Origin: MWBF01 sp040772005
GTDB lineage: Bacteria; Chloroflexota; Anaerolineae; CG2-30-64-16
DNA: 64,000 nucleotides
Direction: 5' to 3'
Assembly: GCA_040772005.1 (NCBI GenBank)
Contig: JAXGYZ010000009.1
Coordinates: 186,001 to 250,000 of the forward strand
Shown here in pieces: positions 45,911 to 54,560 of the stretch. Numbering within the stretch: position 1 is the first letter of the stretch; every line of letters begins with the position of its first letter. The notes under the pieces are model-generated. The model saw only the letters and a list, made by a program, of their open reading frames with translations. It did not search any database and was not told where the DNA came from. The translations under genes and the position numbers were made by a program.

Positions 45911-46294
45911 CTACGCTCCCAGCAACTCGGCAATCTTATCGAGCAGAGCGCGCGGCTCGACCGGCTTGGACAGCCACGCATCCATGTGCGGCTGTTCTTC
46001 CATCGGGAACACATGCGCGTAGGGCGTATCCGCGATGGATGAAACCATGATGACGGGCATGTAGCGGGCGTCCGGGTCCTGCGAGAGCGTCTCGCTGACG
46101 TGCAGGCCGTCCAGCACCGTCGACATCATGATATCGAGGATCATCAGATCGGGCTTGTGCGCCTTGACCTGGGCCAGGCCCTGGTTGCCGTTGGCTGCGC
46201 TGATAACTTCGTAGTCGTTGGCCTCCAGGATAGTGCGCATGATTTCGACGAAATCGGGGTCGTCATCCACAACGAGGATTCTGGCAGATGGCAT
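45911..46294 (-). CDS. Single-domain response regulator (receiver)
   Basis: A 127-residue receiver with VDDDPDFVEI, phospho-acceptor Asp in LMILDIMM and Lys in WLSKPV. It is the first gene of the RR-RR-nuoE-nuoF-RR-ACT-kinase operon. ATG 46294 has AAGGAG upstream. No output domain is present. Confidence 0.9.
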   Translation of the reverse strand: MPSARILVVDDDPDFVEIMRTILEANDYEVISAANGNQGLAQVKAHKPDLMILDIMMSTVLDGLHVSETLSQDPDARYMPVIMVSSIADTPYAHVFPMEEQPHMDAWLSKPVEPRALLDKIAELLGA

Positions 46295-46527
46295 GAGCAA
46301 AGGTCTCCTTGTTGCGACGGGAGAAGTGGCACCCCGCCGTTGGGGTCTGGTCTGGTACAGAATCTAGTCTAGCACAGGATGCTGCACAGAACAAGTACAC
46401 GGGGGCACAAAGTTAGACCAGCCTCAGCATGTGCTGAATTTCTCTTATATTCATGAGACAAAAGTCCCTGACTGGCAGCGCAGGCCCACCTATCATGCAG
46501 CCAACGCGATAACCACAGGAGGGTGCT

Positions 46528-47079
46528 ATGAAGGCCACTGAAGTTTTGATGGAAGAACACCGCGTCATCGAGCGCGTGTTGACGAGCCTGGAAAAGGCGG
46601 CGAGTGATTTGAGCGAGGGGCGGGCGGTGCGGCCGGGCTTCTTCACCGATGCGGCGGACTTCATCAAAGGGTTTGCGGACGGCTGCCATCACGTGAAAGA
46701 GGAGAACGTGCTGTTCGAGGCCATCGTGCAGGCCGGCCTGCCGCGCGAAGCAGGACCCGTTGCGGTGATGCTGACCGAGCATGAGCAGGGCCGCGCGTAC
46801 ACGCGGGACATGCGCGCAGCCGCCGAGCGGCTGGCCGGCGGCGACTTCCTCGCGCGCGGAGAGCTCGTGCGCAATGCGCTGGGCTACGTGAGCCTGCTCC
46901 GCCAGCACATCCAGAAGGAAGATGGCGTGCTCTTCCCCATGGCCGACCAGATGATCCCGGCCGCGCAGCATGACGCGGTGTGGGATGGATTCGAGCACGT
47001 CGAGCACGAGGAAACCGGCGAGGGTGTGCATGAGAAATACCTGGCGCTGGCGCAGTCCCTTGAACGCGAGAGCGCCTGA
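46528..47079 (+). CDS. Hemerythrin HHE-domain protein
   Basis: A 183-residue four-helix protein. Candidate di-iron ligands: His in MEEHRVIE (11), HHVKEE (about 54-58), TEHEQ (about 83) and RQHIQKED (about 124-128). Such proteins bind O2 or protect or sense through a di-iron site. CAGGAGG precedes the ATG. It is divergent from the receiver/nuoEF operon, which makes a shared oxygen or redox theme plausible. Confidence 0.85.
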   Translation: MKATEVLMEEHRVIERVLTSLEKAASDLSEGRAVRPGFFTDAADFIKGFADGCHHVKEENVLFEAIVQAGLPREAGPVAVMLTEHEQGRAYTRDMRAAAERLAGGDFLARGELVRNALGYVSLLRQHIQKEDGVLFPMADQMIPAAQHDAVWDGFEHVEHEETGEGVHEKYLALAQSLERESA

Positions 47080-47148
47080 CAACGGTTCGTGCCGCAAGCC
47101 GGCTGGCACCTTTGCCGCAACATGGTGGCAGGGGGCGAAATCGGAGCG

Positions 47149-47176
47149 GGAGCTTGCAGCCTCGGCTGCAAGCTCC
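47149..47176. terminator. Hairpin between hemerythrin and proA
   Basis: GGAGCTTGCAGCC and GGCTGCAAGCTCC form a perfect 13-bp stem with loop TC between convergent genes. It is followed to the right by tandem CCCGTTCTC units. No T run is seen, so terminator activity is a guess. Confidence 0.5.
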
Positions 47177-47248
47177 TCACCTTGTCACCCGTTCTCCCGT
47201 TCTCCCGTTCACCTGTTCTCCTCTTCACCTGCTGCCCCGTTCACCCCG

Positions 47249-48514
47249 TCACGGCCGGATGTGCCCCGCGCCGATCCCGATCCACTTGTAGGTCGTCAGC
47301 TCCGCCAGGCCCATCGGGCCGCGCGCATGGAGCTTCTGCGTGCTGACCGCGACCTCCGCGCCCAGGCCGAACTGCCCGCCGTCGGTGAAGCGGGTGCTCG
47401 CGTTGACGTAGACCGCGGCGGAGTTGACCTCGTCCACGAAACGATTGGCATTCGCCCAGTCGTTCGTCAGGATGCTGTCCGAATGCTCGGTGCTGTGCGC
47501 GTGGATGTGCGCGATGGCCTCGTCCAGCCCGTCTACGACCTTGACGCCCAGGACGAGGCTGAGCCATTCGATGTCGAAGTCGTCTTTGCCTGCGGGCACA
47601 ACCGATGCGCCGCCGCTGTCCTCCTGCAGGATGTCCAATGCCTCGCCCGCGGCGCGCAGCTCCACCCCCTTCTGCGCCAGCCGGACCGCCATCTCTGGCA
47701 AAAACCCGCGGGCCACTGCGCGATGCACAAGCACCGTGTCGAGCGCGTTGCACACACTGGGCCGCTGCACCTTGGCATTCTCCACGATATCCACGGCGCG
47801 GGCGAGGTCGGCCGTCTCGTCGACGAAGATATGACAGATGCCGATGCCGCCGGTGATGACCGGGATGGTGCTCTGCTCGCGGCAGAGCCGGTGCAGGCTG
47901 GCGCCGCCGCGCGGCACGATCATGTCCACATACCGGTCGAGTCGCAGCAGTTCCGTCACATAGCTCCGATCCGGATCCGCGATGTACTGCACCGCGGCAC
48001 GAGGCAGCCCGCAGCGGTCGAGCGCGGCCTGGATGACCCCGACGAGCGCCAGGTTGCTGCGCAGCGTCTCGCTGCCCCCGCGCAGGATCGTTGCGTTGCC
48101 GGTCTTGAGGCACAGCGTGGCGACGTCGATGGTGACGTTGGGGCGCGCCTCGTAGATGACGCCGATCACGCCGATGGGGATACGGCGCTTGCTCAGCCGC
48201 ATCCCGTTGGGCAGCACGCGGCTCTCCAGCTCCTCCCCGACCGGGTCGGGCAGTTCGGCGACATGCCGCACGTCCGCGGCCAGGCCCGCAACGCGCTTCG
48301 GGTTGAGCAGCAGCCGGTCGAGCAGCGCGTCGCTCAGGCCCCGCTCGCGACCGGCAGCCACATCCGCGGCGTTCTGGCCGAGGATGGCCTCCGTTTGCGC
48401 TTCCAGCTCATCGGCAATTGCCAGGAGCGCCGCGTTCTTGGCGGCCGTCGGCAGAGTGGCGAGCCGGCGGCTGGCCGCGCGCGCCAGTTGCCCCATTTCG
48501 TTAAGGTCGGTCAT
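47249..48514 (-). CDS. proA: Gamma-glutamyl phosphate reductase
   Basis: A 421-residue aldehyde-dehydrogenase-fold enzyme that reduces gamma-glutamyl phosphate to the semialdehyde in proline synthesis. The catalytic Cys is in RPSVCNALDTVLVH, and GGIGICHIFVDE and RFTDGGQFGLGAEVAVST are family blocks. GAGG lies 6 bases before ATG 48514. It follows proB by 15 bases on the same strand. Confidence 0.95.
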   Translation of the reverse strand: MTDLNEMGQLARAASRRLATLPTAAKNAALLAIADELEAQTEAILGQNAADVAAGRERGLSDALLDRLLLNPKRVAGLAADVRHVAELPDPVGEELESRVLPNGMRLSKRRIPIGVIGVIYEARPNVTIDVATLCLKTGNATILRGGSETLRSNLALVGVIQAALDRCGLPRAAVQYIADPDRSYVTELLRLDRYVDMIVPRGGASLHRLCREQSTIPVITGGIGICHIFVDETADLARAVDIVENAKVQRPSVCNALDTVLVHRAVARGFLPEMAVRLAQKGVELRAAGEALDILQEDSGGASVVPAGKDDFDIEWLSLVLGVKVVDGLDEAIAHIHAHSTEHSDSILTNDWANANRFVDEVNSAAVYVNASTRFTDGGQFGLGAEVAVSTQKLHARGPMGLAELTTYKWIGIGAGHIRP

Positions 48515-48529
48515 GTGCTTCCTCACTGC

Positions 48530-49630
48530 TTACAGCAAGATCAGGTCGTTGCGATGGACGGCCACGGGCCCCAGCGTGTAGCCGAGACGCTCTGCAATCT
48601 GGTCGGAGCGGCAGCCGGCGATGCTGCGGAGGTCGGCTGCGCTGTAGCGCGCGATGCCGCGAGCGACGGGCCTGTCGCCCGGGCCGACGATGAGCACCGT
48701 ATCCCCGCGGCTGAACTCCCCGCTGATGCCGACCACGCCCGCGGACAGCAGGCTGCCACCCGTCTGTCGCAGGGCGCGCACCGCGCCCGCGTCCACCACG
48801 ACGCGGCCGTCAGCTTTCGGGCCGCCGAGGATCCAACGTTTGCGGCTTTCCAGCGGCGTCTCCAGGCTGGGGAAACGCGTGCCGATGGGATCGTCCGCGG
48901 CTGCGTGCAGGATGACATCGGGCGCGCGGCCCGCCGCAATGACCACATCCGCACCCGCGCGGCGGGCGATATCCGCGGCCTGCAGCTTAGTCATCATGCC
49001 GCCCGTGCCCAGCCCGTTGATGCTGCCGCCCGCCAACGCGGCCAGGTCGTCGTCGATCTCCGTGACCTCGGGGATGAGTTCCGCCTCGGGATGCATGTGC
49101 GGATCGGCCGTGTACAGCCCTTCCAGGTCGGTCAGGATCAGCAGCAGGTCGGCCTCGGCCAGCAGCGCGACGAGCGCCGACAGGTTGTCGTTGTCGCCCA
49201 CCTTGATTTCCGCAGTCGCAACCGCGTCGTTTTCGTTGATGACCGGCACGATACGGTGTTCAAGCAAGGCATGCAGCGCATCGCGCGCGTTGAGGAACCG
49301 CCCCCGGTCGCGCACATCCGCACGGGTCAGCAGGAGCTGGCCGACATGAATATCGTAGATCTCGAAGAGGCTCTCCCAGATCAGCATCAGCCGGCTCTGG
49401 CCGACCGCAGCGAGCATCTGCTTGGTCGCGACGGTCACAGGCAGGTCGGGATGCCCCAGGCGCTCGCGGCCCGCGGCGATTGCGCCGGAGGTGACGATGA
49501 TGACATCGCACCCACGCGCGTGAAGCAACGCGGCCTGGCGGACCAGCTCCACCATATGCGCGCGGTTGAGGCGCCGCGTACCGCCGGTGAGCACGCTCGT
49601 GCCGAGCTTGATGACAATCCGTTTGTGCAT
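48530..49630 (-). CDS. proB: Glutamate 5-kinase
   Basis: A 366-residue enzyme, first step of proline synthesis. The amino-acid kinase domain starts VIKLGTSVLTGG and includes VTSGAIAAGRERLG and the GTGGMMTKLQAA segment. A C-terminal PUA domain covers about residues 275-360. It is usually feedback-inhibited by proline. It forms the proBA operon with the next gene. Confidence 0.95.
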   Translation of the reverse strand: MHKRIVIKLGTSVLTGGTRRLNRAHMVELVRQAALLHARGCDVIIVTSGAIAAGRERLGHPDLPVTVATKQMLAAVGQSRLMLIWESLFEIYDIHVGQLLLTRADVRDRGRFLNARDALHALLEHRIVPVINENDAVATAEIKVGDNDNLSALVALLAEADLLLILTDLEGLYTADPHMHPEAELIPEVTEIDDDLAALAGGSINGLGTGGMMTKLQAADIARRAGADVVIAAGRAPDVILHAAADDPIGTRFPSLETPLESRKRWILGGPKADGRVVVDAGAVRALRQTGGSLLSAGVVGISGEFSRGDTVLIVGPGDRPVARGIARYSAADLRSIAGCRSDQIAERLGYTLGPVAVHRNDLILL

Positions 49631-49706
49631 GAGGCAGTTCTTTGTGATGGGTCAAGACGCAACAGCGCGGAGGGCGTTCGGCGGCGAACGCGATTCAGGA
49701 GGCCGT

Positions 49707-49735
49707 AGTATACTCCGGACGGAGGGACGGGTCAA
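49707..49735 (-). promoter_or_regulatory. Sigma-70 promoter of proBA
   Basis: On the minus strand: TTGACC (49735-49730), 17-base spacer, TATACT (49712-49707), about 77 bases before proB. Confidence 0.75.
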
Positions 49736-49752
49736 CCGCGCGCAGCTCGAGA

Positions 49753-49806
49753 CAGGAATCCCAAATGTGCGCGAGGATGCCTCGCAATCTACATTTGGAA
49801 TTCCTG
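49753..49806. repeat. CAGGAATTCCAAATGT palindromic repeat
   Basis: CAGGAATCCCAAATGT and ACATTTGGAATTCCTG form imperfect inverted arms around GAGGATGCCTC. It shares its outer arm with 38666-38838. It sits exactly between the divergent proBA and sugar-transporter promoters. Confidence 0.8.
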
Positions 49807-49822
49807 ACGCTCAGAACCTCGC

Positions 49823-49852
49823 TTGACGCCCACATCACTTTCGTGGTATAAA
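49823..49852 (+). promoter_or_regulatory. Sigma-70 promoter of the sugar transporter operon
   Basis: TTGACG at 49823-49828, 18-base spacer, TATAAA at 49847-49852. It implies a leader of roughly 225 bases before the gene at 50084. Confidence 0.65.
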
Positions 49853-49916
49853 CCTTCAAAACCACAACATTCCTGCGGTTTCTGCTCGCCTAGGTCCGGC
49901 CTTTCCCTTTGCTGTC

Positions 49917-50083
49917 ATGGTCTCACGATTACAGGAAAGGAGGTGATGTCACAGGCGGACGGCCACGCCTCCCAGCCAGGCGCCCTCATATGGGCAAGCC
50001 TCCGTTCGAACACGCTCTGGCCTGTATTTTGTTTGCGCGTTAGTTCCCCCGTTTTACTGCCACCCATGAAAGGAGACATGACC
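49917..50083 (+). promoter_or_regulatory. Untranslated leader with a perfect anti-SD match and possible upstream ORF
   Basis: AAAGGAGGTGAT at 49936-49947 is a 12-base complement of the usual 16S rRNA 3' end, yet no start codon lies at the normal spacing. A nine-codon reading frame (49917-49946, MVSRLQERR) ends there with TGATG overlap to an ATG that is in frame with the downstream gene. CACGCCTCC at about 49970 could pair with GGAGGTG. Confidence 0.35.
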
Positions 50084-51511
50084 ATGTCTTTCCCCAGGAC
50101 CATGAGCCGCCGGCGCTTTTTGAGCGCAGCCTCATTCACCACCGCAGCCGCGACCCTCGCTGCCTGCGCCCCGCCTGCGGCCGCGCCCGCCGCGCCGGCT
50201 GCTGAACAACCCGCTGCCGAAGCACCGGCAGCCGCACCTGCCGCCGCAGAGCCTATCACCCTCGATGTCTGGACCGGCTGGACCGAGGACGCCGCCACCC
50301 AGATCGAGAAGATTCTCGACGCCTACAACAAGTCACAGACGCGCGTGGTCGCCAGGCATGTCGTGGTCCCCGAGGCCATGACCCAGAAGCTGCTGGCCGG
50401 TATTGCCGCGGGCACCCCGCCCGGCACCGCTGTGGTCTTCGGCGCCAGCGTCGCCTACCAGTTAGCGGCGCAGAACGCGCTGCTGGCTCTGGACGAGATC
50501 GGCGACCCGCAGCAGGTGGAGACCCTCAAGAGTTGGATGGCCCCGCCCATCTGGGAACTGGGCGTCTACGAGGGCAAGTTCTACTACGCCAGCATGTGGA
50601 ACCAGTGCTACGGCATGTTTGTCAACACCAAGATGTGCGAGGAACGCGGCGTCGATCCCAACAAGCCGGCACAGAGCCTCGAAGAACTGGTCGAGGTCTG
50701 GGAGAAGCTGACCACCTATGACGCCAGCGGCAACATCGACGTCCTCGGCGGTGACTTCACCTGGGGTGCGGTCGTCATGGGGCGCTTCCTGGGCCAGTAT
50801 GTGGAGTCTGATGGCAAGACGATTACGGCCAATCACCCGAACAACCTCAAGGCGCTGAAGTGGGTCACCGACTACTGGGCCAGGATGGGCCCGCAGAAGC
50901 TGCAGGACTTCTACGCCTCCCTGCAGGGCCGCGGCGAACGCTCCGCCGGCCAGGACCCCTTCCTTTCCAGCCTGCGCGCGACTCTCGTCACCGGCCCGTG
51001 GCAGTTCAACACGCTGCGGAACTACAAGCCGGAAGGTTTCGAGTTCACCGTCTGGCCCTTCCCCGGCCCCGCCGGCCAAACCGAGAAGGGCATGTATACC
51101 TACGGTGACGGCTGGATCATCACCAAGGGCTCGCCCGATCCGCAGGCTGCCTGGGAGATCATCAGCTCCCTGACCGGCGCGACCGGCGATCGCGATGTCT
51201 ACACCAGCCTCTTCACAACATGGCTGTGCGTGAACGGCCCGGTCTCGGCCGGCATGATCGATCATCCGAGCTTCAAAGAGCAGGTGATCGGCGCATGCCC
51301 CGGCTACGAGGAAGTCTTCCTACCCGACCTGTACCAGTCCGACTACTACCTCTACCCGCCCAAGATTCCGACCAGCGACTCATACGGGTCCATCATGGGC
51401 AGCGAGTGGGAGAAGGCGCGGCTGGGGCAGAAGAGCCCGGAGGAAGCGCTTGACTTCGTGCAGGAGCAGGCGCAGAAAGAACTCGACGACTGGCTTTCGA
51501 AGTCCGGTTGA
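50084..51511 (+). CDS. Sugar ABC transporter substrate-binding lipoprotein (family 1)
   Basis: A 475-residue extracellular solute-binding protein. The N-terminus MSRRRFLSAASF...LAAC is a twin-arginine type lipoprotein signal, followed by an Ala/Pro-rich tether and ITLDVWTGWTEDAATQIEKILDAYN, typical of family 1 sugar binders. AAAGGAG lies 8 bases before ATG 50084; earlier in-frame ATGs (50078, 50066, 49946) fit less well. Two MalF/MalG-type permease genes follow. The ATPase is not in the window, so a shared MsmX-like ATPase is likely. Confidence 0.88.
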   Translation: MSFPRTMSRRRFLSAASFTTAAATLAACAPPAAAPAAPAAEQPAAEAPAAAPAAAEPITLDVWTGWTEDAATQIEKILDAYNKSQTRVVARHVVVPEAMTQKLLAGIAAGTPPGTAVVFGASVAYQLAAQNALLALDEIGDPQQVETLKSWMAPPIWELGVYEGKFYYASMWNQCYGMFVNTKMCEERGVDPNKPAQSLEELVEVWEKLTTYDASGNIDVLGGDFTWGAVVMGRFLGQYVESDGKTITANHPNNLKALKWVTDYWARMGPQKLQDFYASLQGRGERSAGQDPFLSSLRATLVTGPWQFNTLRNYKPEGFEFTVWPFPGPAGQTEKGMYTYGDGWIITKGSPDPQAAWEIISSLTGATGDRDVYTSLFTTWLCVNGPVSAGMIDHPSFKEQVIGACPGYEEVFLPDLYQSDYYLYPPKIPTSDSYGSIMGSEWEKARLGQKSPEEALDFVQEQAQKELDDWLSKSG

Positions 51512-51593
51512 TGTGTGTATGAGCGTATAGGGCAGCCGACTGGCCGCGGCCGGCCGGCTGCCCTGTGCGCCATCAGTGAGGAGGTCCCGGCTG

Positions 51594-52496
51594 ATGTCTA
51601 CCCCATCGGCTTATGTGGCGCCCGCGTCCGAAGGTTCATTCCGGCACCAGCACTCTGCGCGCTACCGCGCCACAACCTTGCTTTCCAATCTGGCGAAATA
51701 CGGCGCCCTGGTGCTGCTCTCCTGCTTCTTTATCCTGCCCTGGGTCTGGATGATCTCGACCTCCCTGAAGAACCCCGATGAGCTGGCAATCTGGCCGCCC
51801 ATCTGGATCCCCGACCCGGTCCGCTGGGATAACTACATCTCCGCCTTCAGGCAGGCGCTGTTCTCGCAGTACGTGATCAATACCCTGATCGTTGCCCTGC
51901 CCTCGGTCGCGGGTGCGGTGCTTTCAAACACGCTGGTGGCGTATGGCTTTGCGCGGGTGCGCTGGCCGGGCCGCGATGCGGTGTTCGCCATCGTCCTTGC
52001 GACCATGATCCTGCCGGGCTTCGTCACTTTCATCCCGCTCTACATCATCTTTACCCGCATCGGCTGGGTCAACACCTACATGCCGCTGGTGGTCCCGGCA
52101 TGGCTGGGCAATGCCTTTTTCATCTTCCTGTTGCGCCAGTTCTTCATGGGCCTGCCGCAGGAACTCTCGGACGCCGCGCGCGTGGACGGCGCATCCGACA
52201 TCGGCATCTTCTGGCGCATCATCCTGCCGCTGGCAAAGCCCGCGATTGCGGTGGTTGCGCTCTTCCAGTTCATCGGCAGTTGGAACGACTATTTCGGCCC
52301 GCTGATTTATCTCAGCGACAAGGCCCGGTATACCATCTCCATCGGCATCGCCAACATGCAGAGCACCTACGGCTTCATGAACTTTGCCTGGATCATGGCC
52401 GCGACCGTGATGAGCGTGCTGCCGATCGTCATCCTGTTCTTCTTCGCCCAGCGCACCTTCATCGAGGGTATCGCGCTGACCGGGCTGAAGGGTTAG
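51594..52496 (+). CDS. Sugar ABC transporter permease (MalG type)
   Basis: A 300-residue protein with six hydrophobic helices and the EAA loop ELSDAARVDGASDIGIFWRI that contacts the ATPase. It ends GIALTGLKG, a frequent MalG-type C-terminus. GAGGAGG precedes the ATG. In most operons the MalF-type gene comes first; here the order is reversed. Confidence 0.92.
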   Translation: MSTPSAYVAPASEGSFRHQHSARYRATTLLSNLAKYGALVLLSCFFILPWVWMISTSLKNPDELAIWPPIWIPDPVRWDNYISAFRQALFSQYVINTLIVALPSVAGAVLSNTLVAYGFARVRWPGRDAVFAIVLATMILPGFVTFIPLYIIFTRIGWVNTYMPLVVPAWLGNAFFIFLLRQFFMGLPQELSDAARVDGASDIGIFWRIILPLAKPAIAVVALFQFIGSWNDYFGPLIYLSDKARYTISIGIANMQSTYGFMNFAWIMAATVMSVLPIVILFFFAQRTFIEGIALTGLKG

Positions 52497-52505
52497 GAGG
52501 CCGGC

Positions 52506-53420
52506 ATGACCGTCATCCAACGCGCCCGCAACCTCAGCCGCGAAGAGCGCCGCTCCCTGCGCATCGGCCTGCTCTTCATCTCGCCGTGGGTCATCGGGTT
52601 CCTGGCCTTCCGGCTCATCCCGTTCCTGATGTCGTTCTATTACAGCTTCACCTTCTACCCCGTCCTGGAGACGCCGAAGTGGATCGGTCTGGACAACTTC
52701 ATCCAGTTGTTCGACGATCCCCGCTTCCTGACCTCGCTCTACAACACCGCCTATTATGCCTTCTTCGCAGTCCCGCTGGGCGCGCTCGCGGGCATCTCGC
52801 TGGCGATGCTGCTCAACATGAAGGTGCGGGGGATGTCCATCTGGCGCACCATCTTCTACCTGCCCAGCATCACGCCGGTCGTCGCCACCTCGCTCGTGTG
52901 GTTGTGGATGTTCAACCCGCGCGCCGGCGTCATCAACTTCGTGCTGTCCCTGGTCGGCATCGACGGGCCTGGCTGGCTGGGCAGTCCCGTGTGGAGCAAG
53001 CCCGCGCTGATCCTGATGAGCCTGTGGGGCGTGGGCGGCGCGGTGGTCATCTACCTGGCCGCGCTGCAAGACGTCCCGCGCGAGCTGGTCGAGGCATCCC
53101 AGCTCGACGGCGCGAACGTGCCCCAGCAAATCTGGCACGTCACGCTGCCGATGATCTCCCCCGTCATCCTGTTCAACGTCATCACCGGCCTGATCGGCGC
53201 GTTCCAGTTCTTCACCGAGGTGCATGTCATGACGGGAGGCAGCGGCTCGCCCGCAGACTCCACGATGATGATGTCCATCTACCTGTGGCAAAGCGCATTC
53301 CGCTTCTTCAAGATGGGCTACGCGTCCGCACAGGCGTGGGTGCTGTTTGTCATCATCGTGGTGTTCACCGTGATCATGTTCCGCGTCTCCGGCAAGGTTG
53401 TCTACTACGGCGGCAAGTAG
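52506..53420 (+). CDS. Sugar ABC transporter permease (MalF type)
   Basis: A 304-residue protein with six helices and the EAA loop ELVEASQLDGANVPQQIWHV. It lies 9 bases after the other permease gene. With the upstream lipoprotein the two form one carbohydrate importer; the sugar cannot be inferred, although the downstream hydrolase gene suggests an esterified or decorated carbohydrate. Confidence 0.92.
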   Translation: MTVIQRARNLSREERRSLRIGLLFISPWVIGFLAFRLIPFLMSFYYSFTFYPVLETPKWIGLDNFIQLFDDPRFLTSLYNTAYYAFFAVPLGALAGISLAMLLNMKVRGMSIWRTIFYLPSITPVVATSLVWLWMFNPRAGVINFVLSLVGIDGPGWLGSPVWSKPALILMSLWGVGGAVVIYLAALQDVPRELVEASQLDGANVPQQIWHVTLPMISPVILFNVITGLIGAFQFFTEVHVMTGGSGSPADSTMMMSIYLWQSAFRFFKMGYASAQAWVLFVIIVVFTVIMFRVSGKVVYYGGK

Positions 53421-53456
53421 AAAGCTATCTATGGGCCAAGGCTCACCGTACTTTCA

Positions 53457-53483
53457 GTAGGACGGGTTGCCAACCCGTCCTAC
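53457..53483. terminator. Intercistronic palindrome
   Basis: GTAGGACGGGTTG and CAACCCGTCCTAC are exact inverted arms separated by one base, between the permease and hydrolase genes. It could reduce expression of the downstream genes. Confidence 0.5.
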
Positions 53484-53504
53484 GGTCTTCTTGAAGGAGG
53501 ATGC

Positions 53505-54560
53505 ATGTCAGCAGGCTATTTCCAGGCCGAAGCGTATTTCCAGGCGCGGTTCGCGGGCGCGGGCCGGCGGCTCGCGTTCGAGGCTGAGAGCATCGAGGCG
53601 TGGCAGGTATGGCGCGCGGAGCTGCTGGGCAAGCTGCGCCAACTCCTTGGCATCGACCGGATGATCCCGACCGCGCCCAACCCCCGCATCACCGAGGCGG
53701 TGCAGCTTGACGGCTACCGCCGAGAGCGGGTCGAGATCGATACGGAGCCGGGCATTACCATGCCCTTCTACGTGCTCGTGCCGGACGGCCTGACCGGGCC
53801 GGTCCCCGCGATCATCGCGCCCCACGGACATGACAGCGGCGGGAAATATGCACCCGCGGGCCGCCGCGACATCCCCCTGATGCAAGAGACCATCGACGAA
53901 CACAACTACGACTACGGCGTGCAGGCCGCGCGCCGCGGCTACGTGGCGTTCTGCCCGGACGCGCGCGGGTTCGGCGAGCGCCGGGAGCCGCTCAATGAAG
54001 GGCCGGAGAAGGTGCGGATGTCGTCGTGTCGGGTGCTCGCACACATGGCCCTGCCGCTCGGCCTGACCATCGCAGGCATGTGGGCGTGGGACCTCTCCCG
54101 CCTGCTGGATTACGTCCGGACGCGGCCTGAGGTGCAGGGACAAAAGGTCGCGTCCATCGGGCTGTCGGGCGGCGGGTTGCAGACGCTCTATTTCGCCGCA
54201 ACGGACGAGCGCGTCGATGTCGCGGTCAGCAGCGGCTACTTCTACGGCATCGCAGACTCGCTCCTGCACCTGTCCGACAACTGCGACTGCAACTTCGTAC
54301 CCCATCTGTGGGAGTACGCGGATATGGGCGACCTGGCCGCACTCATCGCGCCGCGGCCGTTCTTCGTGGAGGCGGCCTTGCAGGACGGGCTGAACGGCCC
54401 GCGCGGGATCGACAACGTGCTGGAGCAGCTTGCGATTACCCGCCGCGCGTACGCGCTGCTCGGTGCGGAGGACCGCGTAGGACTGGATACCTTCCCCGGC
54501 GGCCATGTCTGGCACGGCACGGTCGTCTGGGACTGGCTGGCGGGGTGGTTGCGCGCATGA
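53505..54560 (+). CDS. Alpha/beta hydrolase (acyl esterase/dienelactone hydrolase-like)
   Basis: A 351-residue protein. Fold features: PAIIAPHGHDSGG (oxyanion region), a nucleophile elbow IGLSGGGLQT near residue 220 and a probable late His in FPGGHVWHG near 336. It resembles the Abhydrolase_7/acetyl-xylan-esterase-like group. AAGGAGG lies 4 bases upstream. Its stop overlaps the next start (ATGA), so the two genes are translationally coupled. Confidence 0.8.
   Translation: MSAGYFQAEAYFQARFAGAGRRLAFEAESIEAWQVWRAELLGKLRQLLGIDRMIPTAPNPRITEAVQLDGYRRERVEIDTEPGITMPFYVLVPDGLTGPVPAIIAPHGHDSGGKYAPAGRRDIPLMQETIDEHNYDYGVQAARRGYVAFCPDARGFGERREPLNEGPEKVRMSSCRVLAHMALPLGLTIAGMWAWDLSRLLDYVRTRPEVQGQKVASIGLSGGGLQTLYFAATDERVDVAVSSGYFYGIADSLLHLSDNCDCNFVPHLWEYADMGDLAALIAPRPFFVEAALQDGLNGPRGIDNVLEQLAITRRAYALLGAEDRVGLDTFPGGHVWHGTVVWDWLAGWLRA

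Noticed and set aside
47181..47248. Tandem CCCGTTCTC units as a gene or regulatory array
   Set aside because: Short degenerate repeats between convergent genes, with no ribosome site or promoter.
54308..54556. N-terminal extension of the Fe-S protein
   Set aside because: Overlaps the hydrolase gene; the ATGA junction at 54557 is a typical coupled start.
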